From assembly GCA_031178625.1 (NCBI GenBank), contig JAPSIR010000005.1:1-48502 (forward strand): 48,502 bases of DNA. Direction: 5' to 3'. The number at the start of each line of letters is the position of its first letter. Positions within the stretch are counted from its first letter, which is position 1. Below, one piece after another: positions 1 to 10,593 of the stretch. The DNA is from Cellulomonas sp. (GTDB lineage Bacteria > Actinomycetota > Actinomycetes > Actinomycetales > Cellulomonadaceae). Below the pieces are notes generated by a model, which saw only the letters and a list, made by a program, of their open reading frames with translations, made no database searches and was not told the DNA's origin. Both the position numbers and the translations under genes were made by a program.

Positions 1-538
1 CCAGGTGCCGCAGCCCGGCGGTCGACGCCCACGCGCAGTGCAGGTCGCCGGACACGAGGACGACGGGCACGTCGCCCGCGACCGCGTCGAGCAGCGCCGC
101 GGTCGGCCGGTCCGGCCACAGCGCGTCACGGAAGCCCTGCCCCACGAGCGGCACGCCGGGCGGCGCCGCAGGCGCCCCGGGCCCGCCCGGGCCGCGGTCC
201 GCCGCGACCCGGTCCGCGCCGACCCGGTCCCGCACGAGCCGCGCGGCGTGCGCGGCCGACGTCGCGCCCGACACGTCCAGCCGCGCCCGCGCGAGCGCCC
301 ACTGCGTGACGTGCGCGTGCGCGTCCCACAGGCCCGGCAGCACGGTCCGGCCGTCGACGTCGACGGGCTCCGCACGGCGGACCGCGTCGGCGGGCAGCGC
401 GCCCGTCGGGGCGACGGCGGCCACCCGCCCGCGCGTCAGCAGCACGTCGACGAGCCCCTCGCCGCCGTGGTCGTGCCCGTACCGCCGTGCGCGGCGCAGC
501 AGCACCGACGGCACCGCGCGGTCCCCCCGGCCCGTCAT
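1..538 (-). CDS. Amidohydrolase (YtcJ-like), N-terminal part, cut by window edge
   Basis: The reverse strand reads from an ATG at 538 to the left edge without a stop, giving about 179 residues of an N-terminal half. Near residue 67 it carries the amidohydrolase signature DGRTVLPGLWDAHVHVTQW, in which the HxH pair would bind the catalytic metal. A short beta-rich lead-in precedes it (DVLLTRGRVAAVAP), as in members of the amidohydrolase family 3/YtcJ group. The substrate cannot be told from this part. The gene starts 37 bases downstream of purD on the same strand and may be co-transcribed with it. The C-terminal half, with the remaining metal ligands, lies outside the window. Confidence 0.75.
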   Translation of the reverse strand, partial: MTGRGDRAVPSVLLRRARRYGHDHGGEGLVDVLLTRGRVAAVAPTGALPADAVRRAEPVDVDGRTVLPGLWDAHAHVTQWALARARLDVSGATSAAHAARLVRDRVGADRVAADRGPGGPGAPAAPPGVPLVGQGFRDALWPDRPTAALLDAVAGDVPVVLVSGDLHCAWASTAGLRHL

Positions 539-575
539 GCCGCCTCCTCGTCGCCGACGCGCCGCAGCGGCGCGG

Positions 576-1877
<1,302 letters not shown>

Positions 1878-1915
1878 GGGCGCCGAGCGTACCGGCCGGG
1901 ACGCGCCGTCCCTGC

Positions 1916-1943
1916 TGGACGCCCGTCCGCGGACGGGCGTCCA
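1916..1943. terminator. Perfect 28-bp palindrome between purA and purD
   Basis: Bases 1916-1943 form an uninterrupted inverted repeat centred on CCGCGG, all strong pairs except the outermost T-A. It lies 19 bases after the purA stop and 38 before the purD start. There is no U tract, as is usual in actinobacterial intrinsic terminators. It is best read as the purA terminator. Confidence 0.75.
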
Positions 1944-1961
1944 CGCACGGGCGTCCCGCGG

Positions 1962-3248
<1,287 letters not shown>

Positions 3249-3431
3249 GCAGATCACCACTTCCTGCTGCCTGCGGTGCGGCTCCGCCCGCAGACGGGCG
3301 CGAGCGGGCTCGCGGCGCGGGTGACCCGGGCGCGGGCGGCAGTGACCCGCGGCCACCCGGAAGGGTACCGGAGCGTGCCGTCCGGCCGCCGACCGGGTCC
3401 CGCCGCGGACGGCGGCAGGGCCGCGCCGGGG

Positions 3432-3848
3432 TCAGCGCAGCGCGCGGACCTCGTCCGCCGACGTGCCCGAGTCGGACAGGAACCGGCGGCAGCGCTCGCC
3501 CTCGTCCGTCTCCCCGATCGCGTCGGCCGCCTCCGCGAGCGCGAGCAGCGCGCGCAGGAACCCCTGGTTCGGCTCGTGCGCCGCCGGGATCGGCCCCTGC
3601 CCGCGCCAGCCGGCGCGGCGCAGCGCGTCGAGACCCCGGTGGTAGCCCGTCCGGGCGTACGCGTACGCCGCGACGGGGTCGTCCGCGCGCTCGGCGAGCA
3701 GCGCCCACGCCAGCGACGAGGCCGGCACGGCGCGCGCGGCGTCGCGGGCGTCGGCGCCGGTCCCGAGCGCGGTGCGCGCGGCACCGTCCGGGCCGTCGGC
3801 GGGCAGGAGCGTCGGGGCGGGGCCGTCCAGGAGGTTCTCGTGCGCCAT
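3432..3848 (-). CDS. DUF3151 family protein
   Basis: A 138-residue protein of an actinobacteria-specific family with no known function. The family's hallmarks are present: MAHENLLDGPAPTLLP at the N terminus, PASSLAWALLAE, AYAYARTGYHRGLDALRR, then HEPNQGFLRALLALA and GETDEGERCRRFL. The frame is open upstream to 3992, but homologous sequence begins at the ATG at 3848. It is predicted soluble and rich in helix, with a TPR-like look, though I would not assign a fold from this. It sits upstream of purA on the same strand, an order I recall from other actinobacteria, which hints at a housekeeping role. Confidence 0.9.
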   Translation of the reverse strand: MAHENLLDGPAPTLLPADGPDGAARTALGTGADARDAARAVPASSLAWALLAERADDPVAAYAYARTGYHRGLDALRRAGWRGQGPIPAAHEPNQGFLRALLALAEAADAIGETDEGERCRRFLSDSGTSADEVRALR

Positions 3849-4009
3849 GGCGTCAGTCTGCACCGCCCCCGCCCGGCGCCGCGCCCGCGCGCCGGAACCA
3901 CCCGCCCCGGGCGTGCGCCGCGTTGGGAGCGCGGCTACAGTCGAACGGCCGACCAGCAAGCCGTGACCGCGGCTCCCCCTCCCGGCCGGCACAGTCGCAC
4001 CGGAGCACC

Positions 4010-4375
4010 ATGATCGAGATCTCGACGTCGTCCACGACCACGACCCTCGTCATCGCGGGCGACCTCGACCTCGCGGAGCGCGACCAGTTCCCCGAGGTCA
4101 CCGCGCGTGTCGTCGGCCTGCGCCGGCAGCTGCTCGTCATCGACATGTGCCGCGTCACGTTCATGGACTCGACGGGCGCGGCGTTCCTCATCTCCCTCGC
4201 CGACGCCGGTCGGCGACGCGGTGGTGCCACCGTCCTGCGCGGCGCCGCGGAGCGCGACCTCTTCGTGCTCGAGATCTGCGGCGCGCTCGACCTGTTCCGC
4301 ATCGACACCGTGCACGGCTGCGAGGAGCCCGCCGACGGCGCGACGGAGCCGGACACGGCGGACGCCCCCGCCTGA
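4010..4375 (+). CDS. STAS-domain anti-anti-sigma factor
   Basis: A 121-residue single-domain STAS protein of the SpoIIAA/RsbV type. The motif TFMDSTGAAFL near residue 50 carries the Ser (or Thr) that partner-switch kinases phosphorylate. The ATG at 4010 has GGAG four bases upstream; the frame is open further up, but family similarity begins here. It converges with the phosphatase/kinase gene at 4440-6608, its likely partner: when dephosphorylated by that protein it would bind and sequester an anti-sigma kinase. No sigma factor gene is in the window, so the target regulon is unknown. The acidic tail is not conserved in the family. Confidence 0.9.
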   Translation: MIEISTSSTTTTLVIAGDLDLAERDQFPEVTARVVGLRRQLLVIDMCRVTFMDSTGAAFLISLADAGRRRGGATVLRGAAERDLFVLEICGALDLFRIDTVHGCEEPADGATEPDTADAPA

Positions 4376-4439
4376 CGGCACGGACGCCGCGCCCCGCGCC
4401 GCCCGCGCTCGGCGCGCGCCCCGCGCAGCCCTGCCCTGC

Positions 4440-6608
4440 TCAGGCCTCGCGCGCCGACCGCGGCAGCGCGCCGGGACGCACCTTCGCCCACACCACCTTG
4501 CCGCCGCGGGACTGCCGCCAGCCCCAGTCGGACAGCCGCTCGACGATCTGCATGCCGAACCCGCCGACGCGACCGGGGTGACCGTCGGTCGTCACCGGCG
4601 GCGTCGGGTTGGCGTCCTCCACCTCGATGCGCAGGCCGTCGCCCGTGTCGTGCAGCTGCAGCGCCACGTGCCCCCAGCCGTGCAGCACGGCGTTCGCCAC
4701 GAGCTCGCTGACCACCAGCTCGGCGTTCGACGCGTCGGTGACCTCCCACGCCTCGCAGGTGCGCAGCACCGCGTGCCGCGCCCGCGCGATGGACGCCGGC
4801 TCGCTCGGGAGCGACCAGCGCCGCCGCCGCGGGCTCGTCGTGCCCGCCAGGTGGTCGTCCGGGTCGGGGACGCGCACCACGACGACCGCGACGTCGTCCT
4901 CCGGGTGGTCCGCGAGGCGGGACAGCAGGTCCTCGCCGATGCCCGGCGCGTCGCGCGCGGTGATGCTCGCCGCCACCGTCTCCAGGACCGTGAGGCCGTC
5001 GCGCAGGCTGCGGTCCCGCCGCTCCACGAGCCCGTCGGTGTAGTACACGAGCACGTCGCCCGGCTCGAGCAGCACCTCGGCCGTGGTCCGCTCCCCCGAC
5101 CCGAAGCCGATGAGCGGGCCGCCCGCGTCGCGCAGCTGCGTCGCGTGGCCGTCGCGGACGTGCAGCACCGGCAGGTGCCCGGCACGTGCGTACCGCAGCA
5201 GCCAGCGGCCGTCCGCCAGGCGGTCGAGCGTGGACAGCACGAGGCTCGCGGCGCGCGGGATGCGCAGGCTGCCGAACAGCTGGTCGACCCGCTCCAGGAC
5301 CGGTCCGGGCGCCGTGACGTCGAGGCTGTACGAGCGCACGACCGAGCGCAGCTGCCCCATCGCCGCCGCGGCCTCGACGTCGTGCCCGACGACGTCGCCG
5401 ACCACCACGCCCACCGTGTCCGGGCCGATCTGCTGGACGTCGTACCAGTCGCCACCGACCTGGGCGTCGTCCGCGCTCGGCGAGTAGTACGTCCAGACGT
5501 CGACGCCGTCGACCTCGCCCTGCTCCGGCAGCATCGCGCGCTGCAGCGTCTCCGCGAGGCGGTGCTCGCGGTCGTAGAGCCGCACGTTGTCGATGGACAG
5601 GCCCACGCGCCGTGAGACGAGCTCCAGCACCGTCACGGTCGACGCGTCGAGCGCGGCGAGCCCGCCGCCGCCACGGGGCTGCACGACGAGCAGGCCCACC
5701 GTCCGGCGGCGTCCCGGCACGGGCAGCACGACCACGCGGTGGTCGGGGGCGTCCGCGACCCTGCGGCCGTCCGGGCCCACGACGTCGCGCACGCCCGGGC
5801 CGGCGTGCGCGGCGAGCCACTGCGCGTACGTGCCGTCGGGCTGCACGGCGGCCAGGTCGAGCTCGACGGCCTCGTCGAGCGACCCGCCCAGCAGCCGGCC
5901 GACCGGGTCGCGCGGGCACGACGTCGGCAGGCGCGGGCCCTGCCCGTCGGGACGCGGGGCGCCGCCCGGGCGGCGCGGGTCCAGCCCGTCCGCCGCCCAC
6001 AGCCCCCGGTCGTGCAGGTAGAAGCCCGCCCAGCCGACGACCTCGGCCGTCAGCAGCGTCGCGATCTCGCGCAGCCCGTGCGGTTCGTCGACGTCCATCA
6101 GCAGGTCCGACACGTGCGCGATCAGCGACAGGCTGCGCCGCTCGCGGCGCTCCGCCTCGACGAGCGCGACCTGCTCCGCGCGCTCGGTCAGCTGCGCCGT
6201 CATGTCCTGCAGCGCCACCACCCACGTGCCCACGCCGAGACCCGCCACGCCCACCGGCGACAGGTGCGCCATGCACTGCACGTACGCGCCCTCGGGGCGG
6301 CGCAGGACCACGCGCTGCACGAACGGCGCACCCGCCGTGAACCCCGCCCGGGCCGCCGCGGCGTCCACGGGTCGGACACGCGGGTCGGTCAGCACGTCGA
6401 GCGCGGCGACGACACTCGGGTCGTACCCGGTCGCGTCGGCGAGGGCGCGGTTCGCCCAGGTCACACGCACGGCGTCCGCCGAGGCCGTGAGCAGGGCGGT
6501 CGGCACGAGCGTCGCCGCGAGCGCGTCCGCGAGGAGCGCCGGTTTCACCCCGACGAGGGCGTCGGACGGGGGATCCAGGGGCGACGCGGGGGCGGAGGAG
6601 TTGACCAC
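4440..6608 (-). CDS. PAS-GAF-PP2C (SpoIIE)-HATPase signalling phosphatase
   Basis: A cytoplasmic protein of about 722 residues with four parts. Residues 30-140 form a PAS-like domain (VTWANRALADATGYDP). Residues 165-360 form a GAF-like region. Residues 385-590 form a SpoIIE/RsbU PP2C phosphatase with metal-binding VGGDWYDV, GDVVGHDVEAA, YARAGHLPVL and YYTDGLVERR. The C terminus is an RsbW-like ATPase with N-box ELVANAVLHG, EDANPTPP and GGFGMQIVERL. It therefore combines phosphatase and kinase folds, as in Streptomyces-type partner-switch proteins. The start lies in a run of three GTG codons (6614, 6611, 6608). GGAGG overlaps the first, and only the third has normal spacing, so 6608 is preferred. 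STAS genes lie on both sides, one convergent and one divergent. Confidence 0.93.
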   Translation of the reverse strand: MVNSSAPASPLDPPSDALVGVKPALLADALAATLVPTALLTASADAVRVTWANRALADATGYDPSVVAALDVLTDPRVRPVDAAAARAGFTAGAPFVQRVVLRRPEGAYVQCMAHLSPVGVAGLGVGTWVVALQDMTAQLTERAEQVALVEAERRERRSLSLIAHVSDLLMDVDEPHGLREIATLLTAEVVGWAGFYLHDRGLWAADGLDPRRPGGAPRPDGQGPRLPTSCPRDPVGRLLGGSLDEAVELDLAAVQPDGTYAQWLAAHAGPGVRDVVGPDGRRVADAPDHRVVVLPVPGRRRTVGLLVVQPRGGGGLAALDASTVTVLELVSRRVGLSIDNVRLYDREHRLAETLQRAMLPEQGEVDGVDVWTYYSPSADDAQVGGDWYDVQQIGPDTVGVVVGDVVGHDVEAAAAMGQLRSVVRSYSLDVTAPGPVLERVDQLFGSLRIPRAASLVLSTLDRLADGRWLLRYARAGHLPVLHVRDGHATQLRDAGGPLIGFGSGERTTAEVLLEPGDVLVYYTDGLVERRDRSLRDGLTVLETVAASITARDAPGIGEDLLSRLADHPEDDVAVVVVRVPDPDDHLAGTTSPRRRRWSLPSEPASIARARHAVLRTCEAWEVTDASNAELVVSELVANAVLHGWGHVALQLHDTGDGLRIEVEDANPTPPVTTDGHPGRVGGFGMQIVERLSDWGWRQSRGGKVVWAKVRPGALPRSAREA

Positions 6609-6694
6609 CACCACCTCCGATCGTCTAGCGTGCCGAGCGGACGGACAAACTCGACCAGACGGCGAGCCCCTCCCCCTGCGCCGGAAGGAGCAAC

Positions 6695-7114
6695 GTGCGA
6701 GACGGTAACAGCCCCGACCAGGGCGAGCCCACGCACACGACGGAGTCGGGCGGGGGGCCTGCCGCCGGCGAGCCCGGTGCCGTGCACGTCATCGTCGGGA
6801 CGGACCGCACCCGCATCGTCCTGTCGGGCGAGGTGGACGCCGACCTGGGCCCCGAGCTCCAGGAGGCGACCGCCGAGGCGGAGCAGCGCGGTCTGCCCAT
6901 CGAGGTCGACGCGCACCACGTGACGTTCATGGACTCGTCGGGCGTCGCGTTCCTCGCCCGCCTGTCGATCCGCAGCGAGCACCGCGTGCGCCTGCTGCGC
7001 GTGCCGCCCACCGTGCGGTTCCTCCTCGAGGTGACGCGCATCGGCGAGCTGCTCGACGTGGTCGACGACGACAGCGCCGAGCCGTTCGAGCCCGTGGACT
7101 CGGCCACCCCCTGA
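6695..7114 (+). CDS. STAS-domain anti-anti-sigma factor (second copy)
   Basis: A 139-residue protein with a disordered N-terminal 28 residues and then a STAS domain containing TFMDSSGVAFL, whose Ser is the predicted phosphorylation site. It starts with GTG at 6695, preceded by AAGGAG with four-base spacing. It diverges from the PAS-GAF-PP2C-ATPase gene, and the 80-base gap (6615-6694) must hold both promoters, so the two are probably co-regulated. It resembles the STAS protein at 4010 in the core motif but differs elsewhere, so the pair looks like two distinct inputs or outputs of one switch, not a recent duplication. Confidence 0.9.
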   Translation: MRDGNSPDQGEPTHTTESGGGPAAGEPGAVHVIVGTDRTRIVLSGEVDADLGPELQEATAEAEQRGLPIEVDAHHVTFMDSSGVAFLARLSIRSEHRVRLLRVPPTVRFLLEVTRIGELLDVVDDDSAEPFEPVDSATP

Positions 7115-7143
7115 CGCCTCTGCGCGCGGGTCGCACCCGTGCG

Positions 7144-7187
7144 CACGACGACGGCCCCGGACCTGCAGGTCCGGGGCCGTCGTCGTG
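7144..7187. terminator. Perfect 44-bp palindrome, bidirectional terminator
   Basis: Bases 7144-7187 are a perfect inverted repeat centred on CCTGCAGG. It lies between the stops of the second STAS gene (plus strand) and the aldolase gene (minus strand), so it can terminate both convergent transcripts. No U tract is present on either strand. Confidence 0.9.
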
Positions 7188-7203
7188 GCTGGTGCGGGGC
7201 CGG

Positions 7204-8226
<1,023 letters not shown>

Positions 8227-8345
8227 CGCGGCATCTCCTGCACGTAGACGGATGCGGTACGCCCGCAGTCTGCCACCCCGGACGCACCCCCCGTCGGGAC
8301 GTCCGCCCCGCCTCCGCACGCCTGCCCGGAGGCCCCCGACGGCGC

Positions 8346-8420
8346 GTGTCCACGGCGGACGGTGTCCGGCGTGCGCTCCACGGCGTGCAGACGTACGCCA
8401 GACCCCGTTCGTGGTGGGAC
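8346..8420. repeat. Dispersed palindromic element, copy A
   Basis: A 75-base imperfect inverted repeat with arms 8356-8375 and 8392-8411 (16 of 20 positions pair) around a 16-base loop. The same sequence recurs at 9577-9650 and 42893-42966. It lies between the aldolase gene and the stop of the DUF559 gene, and a G-rich stretch follows on its right side. Confidence 0.85.
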
Positions 8421-8447
8421 GTGGCCGTGGGGTGCTGCGTGGGCGGG

Positions 8448-9386
8448 TCATCGGGGACGTGGGAGCAGGGCTGCTCGGACGAGGGGGGCGACGGCTCGAC
8501 GGGACACGTCCGTGGACGTGACACGCAGGACCGTGTGGCCGAGGACCGCGAGGGCGTTCTGCCGGTGGCGGTCGTGCATGACGGCCGCCGGCACGTCGTG
8601 GAACTCGCGCCCGTCCACCTCCACGAGCAACCACGTGCTGTCCGCCCGCCGCCACGCCAGGTCGCAGCGCGCGACCTGCCGGCCGTCCGGCGCGCGGACG
8701 ACCGGCTGGAGCTCGTCCGGCGCGATGCCGGCGTCGACGCACTGCAGCCGCGCGAACGTCTCCAGCGGCGACTCCGCGCGGCGGTCGGCGAGCCCCCAGC
8801 ACGCGTGGAGACCCGCGGCCCCGCGACGCCCGCCCGTCGCGGCGCGGACGCGCGCCATCTCGGCGTCGGGCACGAGCCGTCGGTGCAGCACGTCGTCGAG
8901 CACGGCGACCGCGTTGTCGCGCGGGAGCTCCGGCAGCGCCTGGACGAGCGCCTCCGGCAACGGGGCGACGAAGGCTGCGCCGTACGGCCGCACGACGGTC
9001 GAGAACCGTCGCACCCGGATGCCGTCCCGTCCGGCCGTGTGCCGCAGGCCGCGCAGCACCACCTCGGGCGTGATCGTCGTGGGCAGACCGGCGACGCCGT
9101 GCAGGACCAGCGCGCTGGTCCCCACGGCCGCGGCTCCCGGGCCGTACGCCAGCACACCGGTCCACGCGGCGCGCCGACGTCGCAGCTCGGCACCGACGGG
9201 TGCGTGCGGGTCCACGACGTAGACCCCCGTCGTGGTGCGGCCCCAGCGGCCGGACCGCACGAGACGTCCCCGCCGGGCCTGTGCCACGCCGGCGACGTCG
9301 CACTGCGCGGCGGACACCAGCCCGCCCTGCGCCTCGGCGAGGCGGAGGAGCGAGTCGGGCAGCGGCAAGGACCGGGGCACGGGCAC
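8448..9386 (-). CDS. AbiEi-like / DUF559 domain protein, putative nuclease
   Basis: About 312 residues. The N-terminal part (LLRLAEAQGGLVSAAQCDVAGV, about residues 12-32; GRWGRTTTGVYVV) resembles the winged-helix start of AbiEi-type antitoxin-like proteins. The C-terminal 100 residues resemble DUF559, a Vsr/restriction-endonuclease-like fold: SPLETFARL, CDLAWRRADSTWLLVEVDG, then HDRHRQNALAVLGHTVLRVT. In that fold the first Glu, the Asp of CDLAW and the Glu of LVEVDG are candidate metal ligands. No toxin or partner gene is adjacent. GTG at 9386 or 9380 could be the start, and neither has a strong ribosome site. Copies of a palindromic element lie on both sides (8346-8420, 9577-9650). The function is unknown. 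Confidence 0.8.
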   Translation of the reverse strand: MPVPRSLPLPDSLLRLAEAQGGLVSAAQCDVAGVAQARRGRLVRSGRWGRTTTGVYVVDPHAPVGAELRRRRAAWTGVLAYGPGAAAVGTSALVLHGVAGLPTTITPEVVLRGLRHTAGRDGIRVRRFSTVVRPYGAAFVAPLPEALVQALPELPRDNAVAVLDDVLHRRLVPDAEMARVRAATGGRRGAAGLHACWGLADRRAESPLETFARLQCVDAGIAPDELQPVVRAPDGRQVARCDLAWRRADSTWLLVEVDGREFHDVPAAVMHDRHRQNALAVLGHTVLRVTSTDVSRRAVAPLVRAALLPRPR

Positions 9387-9576
9387 ACCCCACCCGCGCG
9401 GCGCGGAAGCGCGCCGGCACGGCCTCACGCCCTGTGGACCGCGGCGCCCCTCCACAACCGGTGGTCGGCTCGACCCCCGCCACGCAGCCTCGCCACCCGA
9501 CCACGCCCCACCCCCACGTCGCCCTACCGCCACCCTTCCCCATGCCGACGCGACACACGCCCCCCCGACTCCACCC
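9387..9576. other. Non-coding, pyrimidine-rich stretch upstream of DUF559 gene
   Basis: This stretch is C-rich on the plus strand with several short CCACCC-type runs. I see no credible open frame, RNA gene or clear promoter box. Together with the repeat and the G-rich tract to its right it makes a gene-free gap of about 360 bases (9387-9745). Confidence 0.5.
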
Positions 9577-9650
9577 CGTCCACGACGAGCGGGGCCTGGC
9601 GTGCGCTTCCGACGTGCCGGACGTACGCCGGGCCCCGTTCGCCACGAGAC
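9577..9650. repeat. Dispersed palindromic element, copy B
   Basis: A 74-base inverted repeat with arms 9586-9605 and 9622-9641 (17 of 20 positions pair). It matches copies A (8346-8420) and C (42893-42966) along its length, including the conserved core GGCGTGCG in the left arm and CCCCGTTCG in the right arm. It lies upstream of the DUF559 gene. Confidence 0.85.
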
Positions 9651-9690
9651 GGAGGCGAGGCAGCCGGACGGTGGGACGGGACGCCGAGGA

Positions 9691-9755
9691 GGCCAGGGGC
9701 GGGGGCAGGGGCGGGGGGCAGGGGCGAGAAGGGCAGGGCGTGGGGTCAGGGGTGG
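9691..9755 (+). other. G-run tract with G-quadruplex potential
   Basis: The plus strand carries at least six runs of four or more G separated by one to several bases, for example AGGGGCGGGGGCAGGGGC from 9695. The tract reaches into the last codons of the RNA methylase gene. On the coding (minus) strand it is C-rich. Confidence 0.55.
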
Positions 9756-10462
9756 GCGTGCGTGAGGGCCCACGTGTGCATCGCGATGGCCGCGGCGGCG
9801 CCCGCGTTCAGGGAGCGGGTGCTGCCGTGCTGCGTGATGTGGAGGACGACGTCGCAGGCGGCCTGCGCCTGCGGCGTCAGGCCCGTCGACTCCTGGCCCA
9901 GCAGCAGGACGCACGCGCGCGGCAGCGCGTACCCCTCGATCGGGACGGAGCCCGGGACGTTGTCGAGACCGACGACGGGCAGCCGGCCGCCGTCCGGCCC
10001 GGCCTCCGCCGCCCACGTCGCGAGCGCCGCTGCGTCGGGGTGGTGGTGCACGTGCAGGTACCGGTCGGTGACCATCGCGCCCCGCCGGTTCCAGCGCCGG
10101 CGGCCGACCACGTGCACGCCCGCCGCGTTGAAGGCGTTGGCGGTGCGCACCACCGAGCCGATGTTGAGGTCGTGCGCCCAGTTCTCGATCGCCACGTGGA
10201 ACGGGTTGCGGCGGGTGTCGAGGTCGGCGACGACCGCCTCGACGGTCCAGTAGCGGTACCGGTCCACGACGTTGCGGCGGTCGCCGTGCGCGAGCAGCTC
10301 GGGGTCGTAGCGTGGGTCGAGCGCCGAGCCGGGCCCCGCGACGCGCGGCCACGCGTCGGACCCGCCCGGCCACGGGCCGACGCCCACCTCGCGCTCGTCG
10401 TCGCCCGCCGCCCCGGGCAGCGCCCCGTCCGGCGTGGTCCCGTCGGTCCCCTCAGCGCTCAT
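9746..10462 (-). CDS. TrmH/SpoU family RNA methyltransferase
   Basis: A 238-residue SPOUT-fold enzyme that would 2'-O-methylate tRNA or rRNA using SAM. Motif 1 is NWAHDLNIGSVVRTANAF (around residue 84). Motifs 2 and 3 are LLLGQESTGLTPQAQAAC and ITQHGSTRSLNAGAAAAIAM, which form the knotted SAM site. The N-terminal 45 residues are low-complexity and acidic. The ATG at 10462 is the most upstream credible start. It lies 131 bases downstream of the GH51 gene on the same strand; no function links it to that operon. The exact target nucleotide is not deducible. Confidence 0.92.
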   Translation of the reverse strand: MSAEGTDGTTPDGALPGAAGDDEREVGVGPWPGGSDAWPRVAGPGSALDPRYDPELLAHGDRRNVVDRYRYWTVEAVVADLDTRRNPFHVAIENWAHDLNIGSVVRTANAFNAAGVHVVGRRRWNRRGAMVTDRYLHVHHHPDAAALATWAAEAGPDGGRLPVVGLDNVPGSVPIEGYALPRACVLLLGQESTGLTPQAQAACDVVLHITQHGSTRSLNAGAAAAIAMHTWALTHAHP

Positions 10463-10593
10463 GCCGCCATCATCCCGGCGTGGCCGCCCCCCGTCGGCCA
10501 CGGCCAGACGCCCGTGCGGTCCGCCCCCTGCGCTCCCGCGCGCGTGCCCCTCCCCGGCCCGAGCCGGTCGAACCCGGCCGGAGCCCCGTTGCC

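Noticed and set aside
8448-9386. Complete AbiE toxin-antitoxin pair
   Set aside because: Only an AbiEi-like N-terminal region is seen. No AbiEii nucleotidyltransferase gene lies on either side, so a toxin-antitoxin system cannot be claimed.
10540-10590. Terminator between the GH51 and RNA methylase genes
   Set aside because: CCGGCC and GGCCGG segments are present, but they are short and self-complementary and no clear stem stands out from the GC background.
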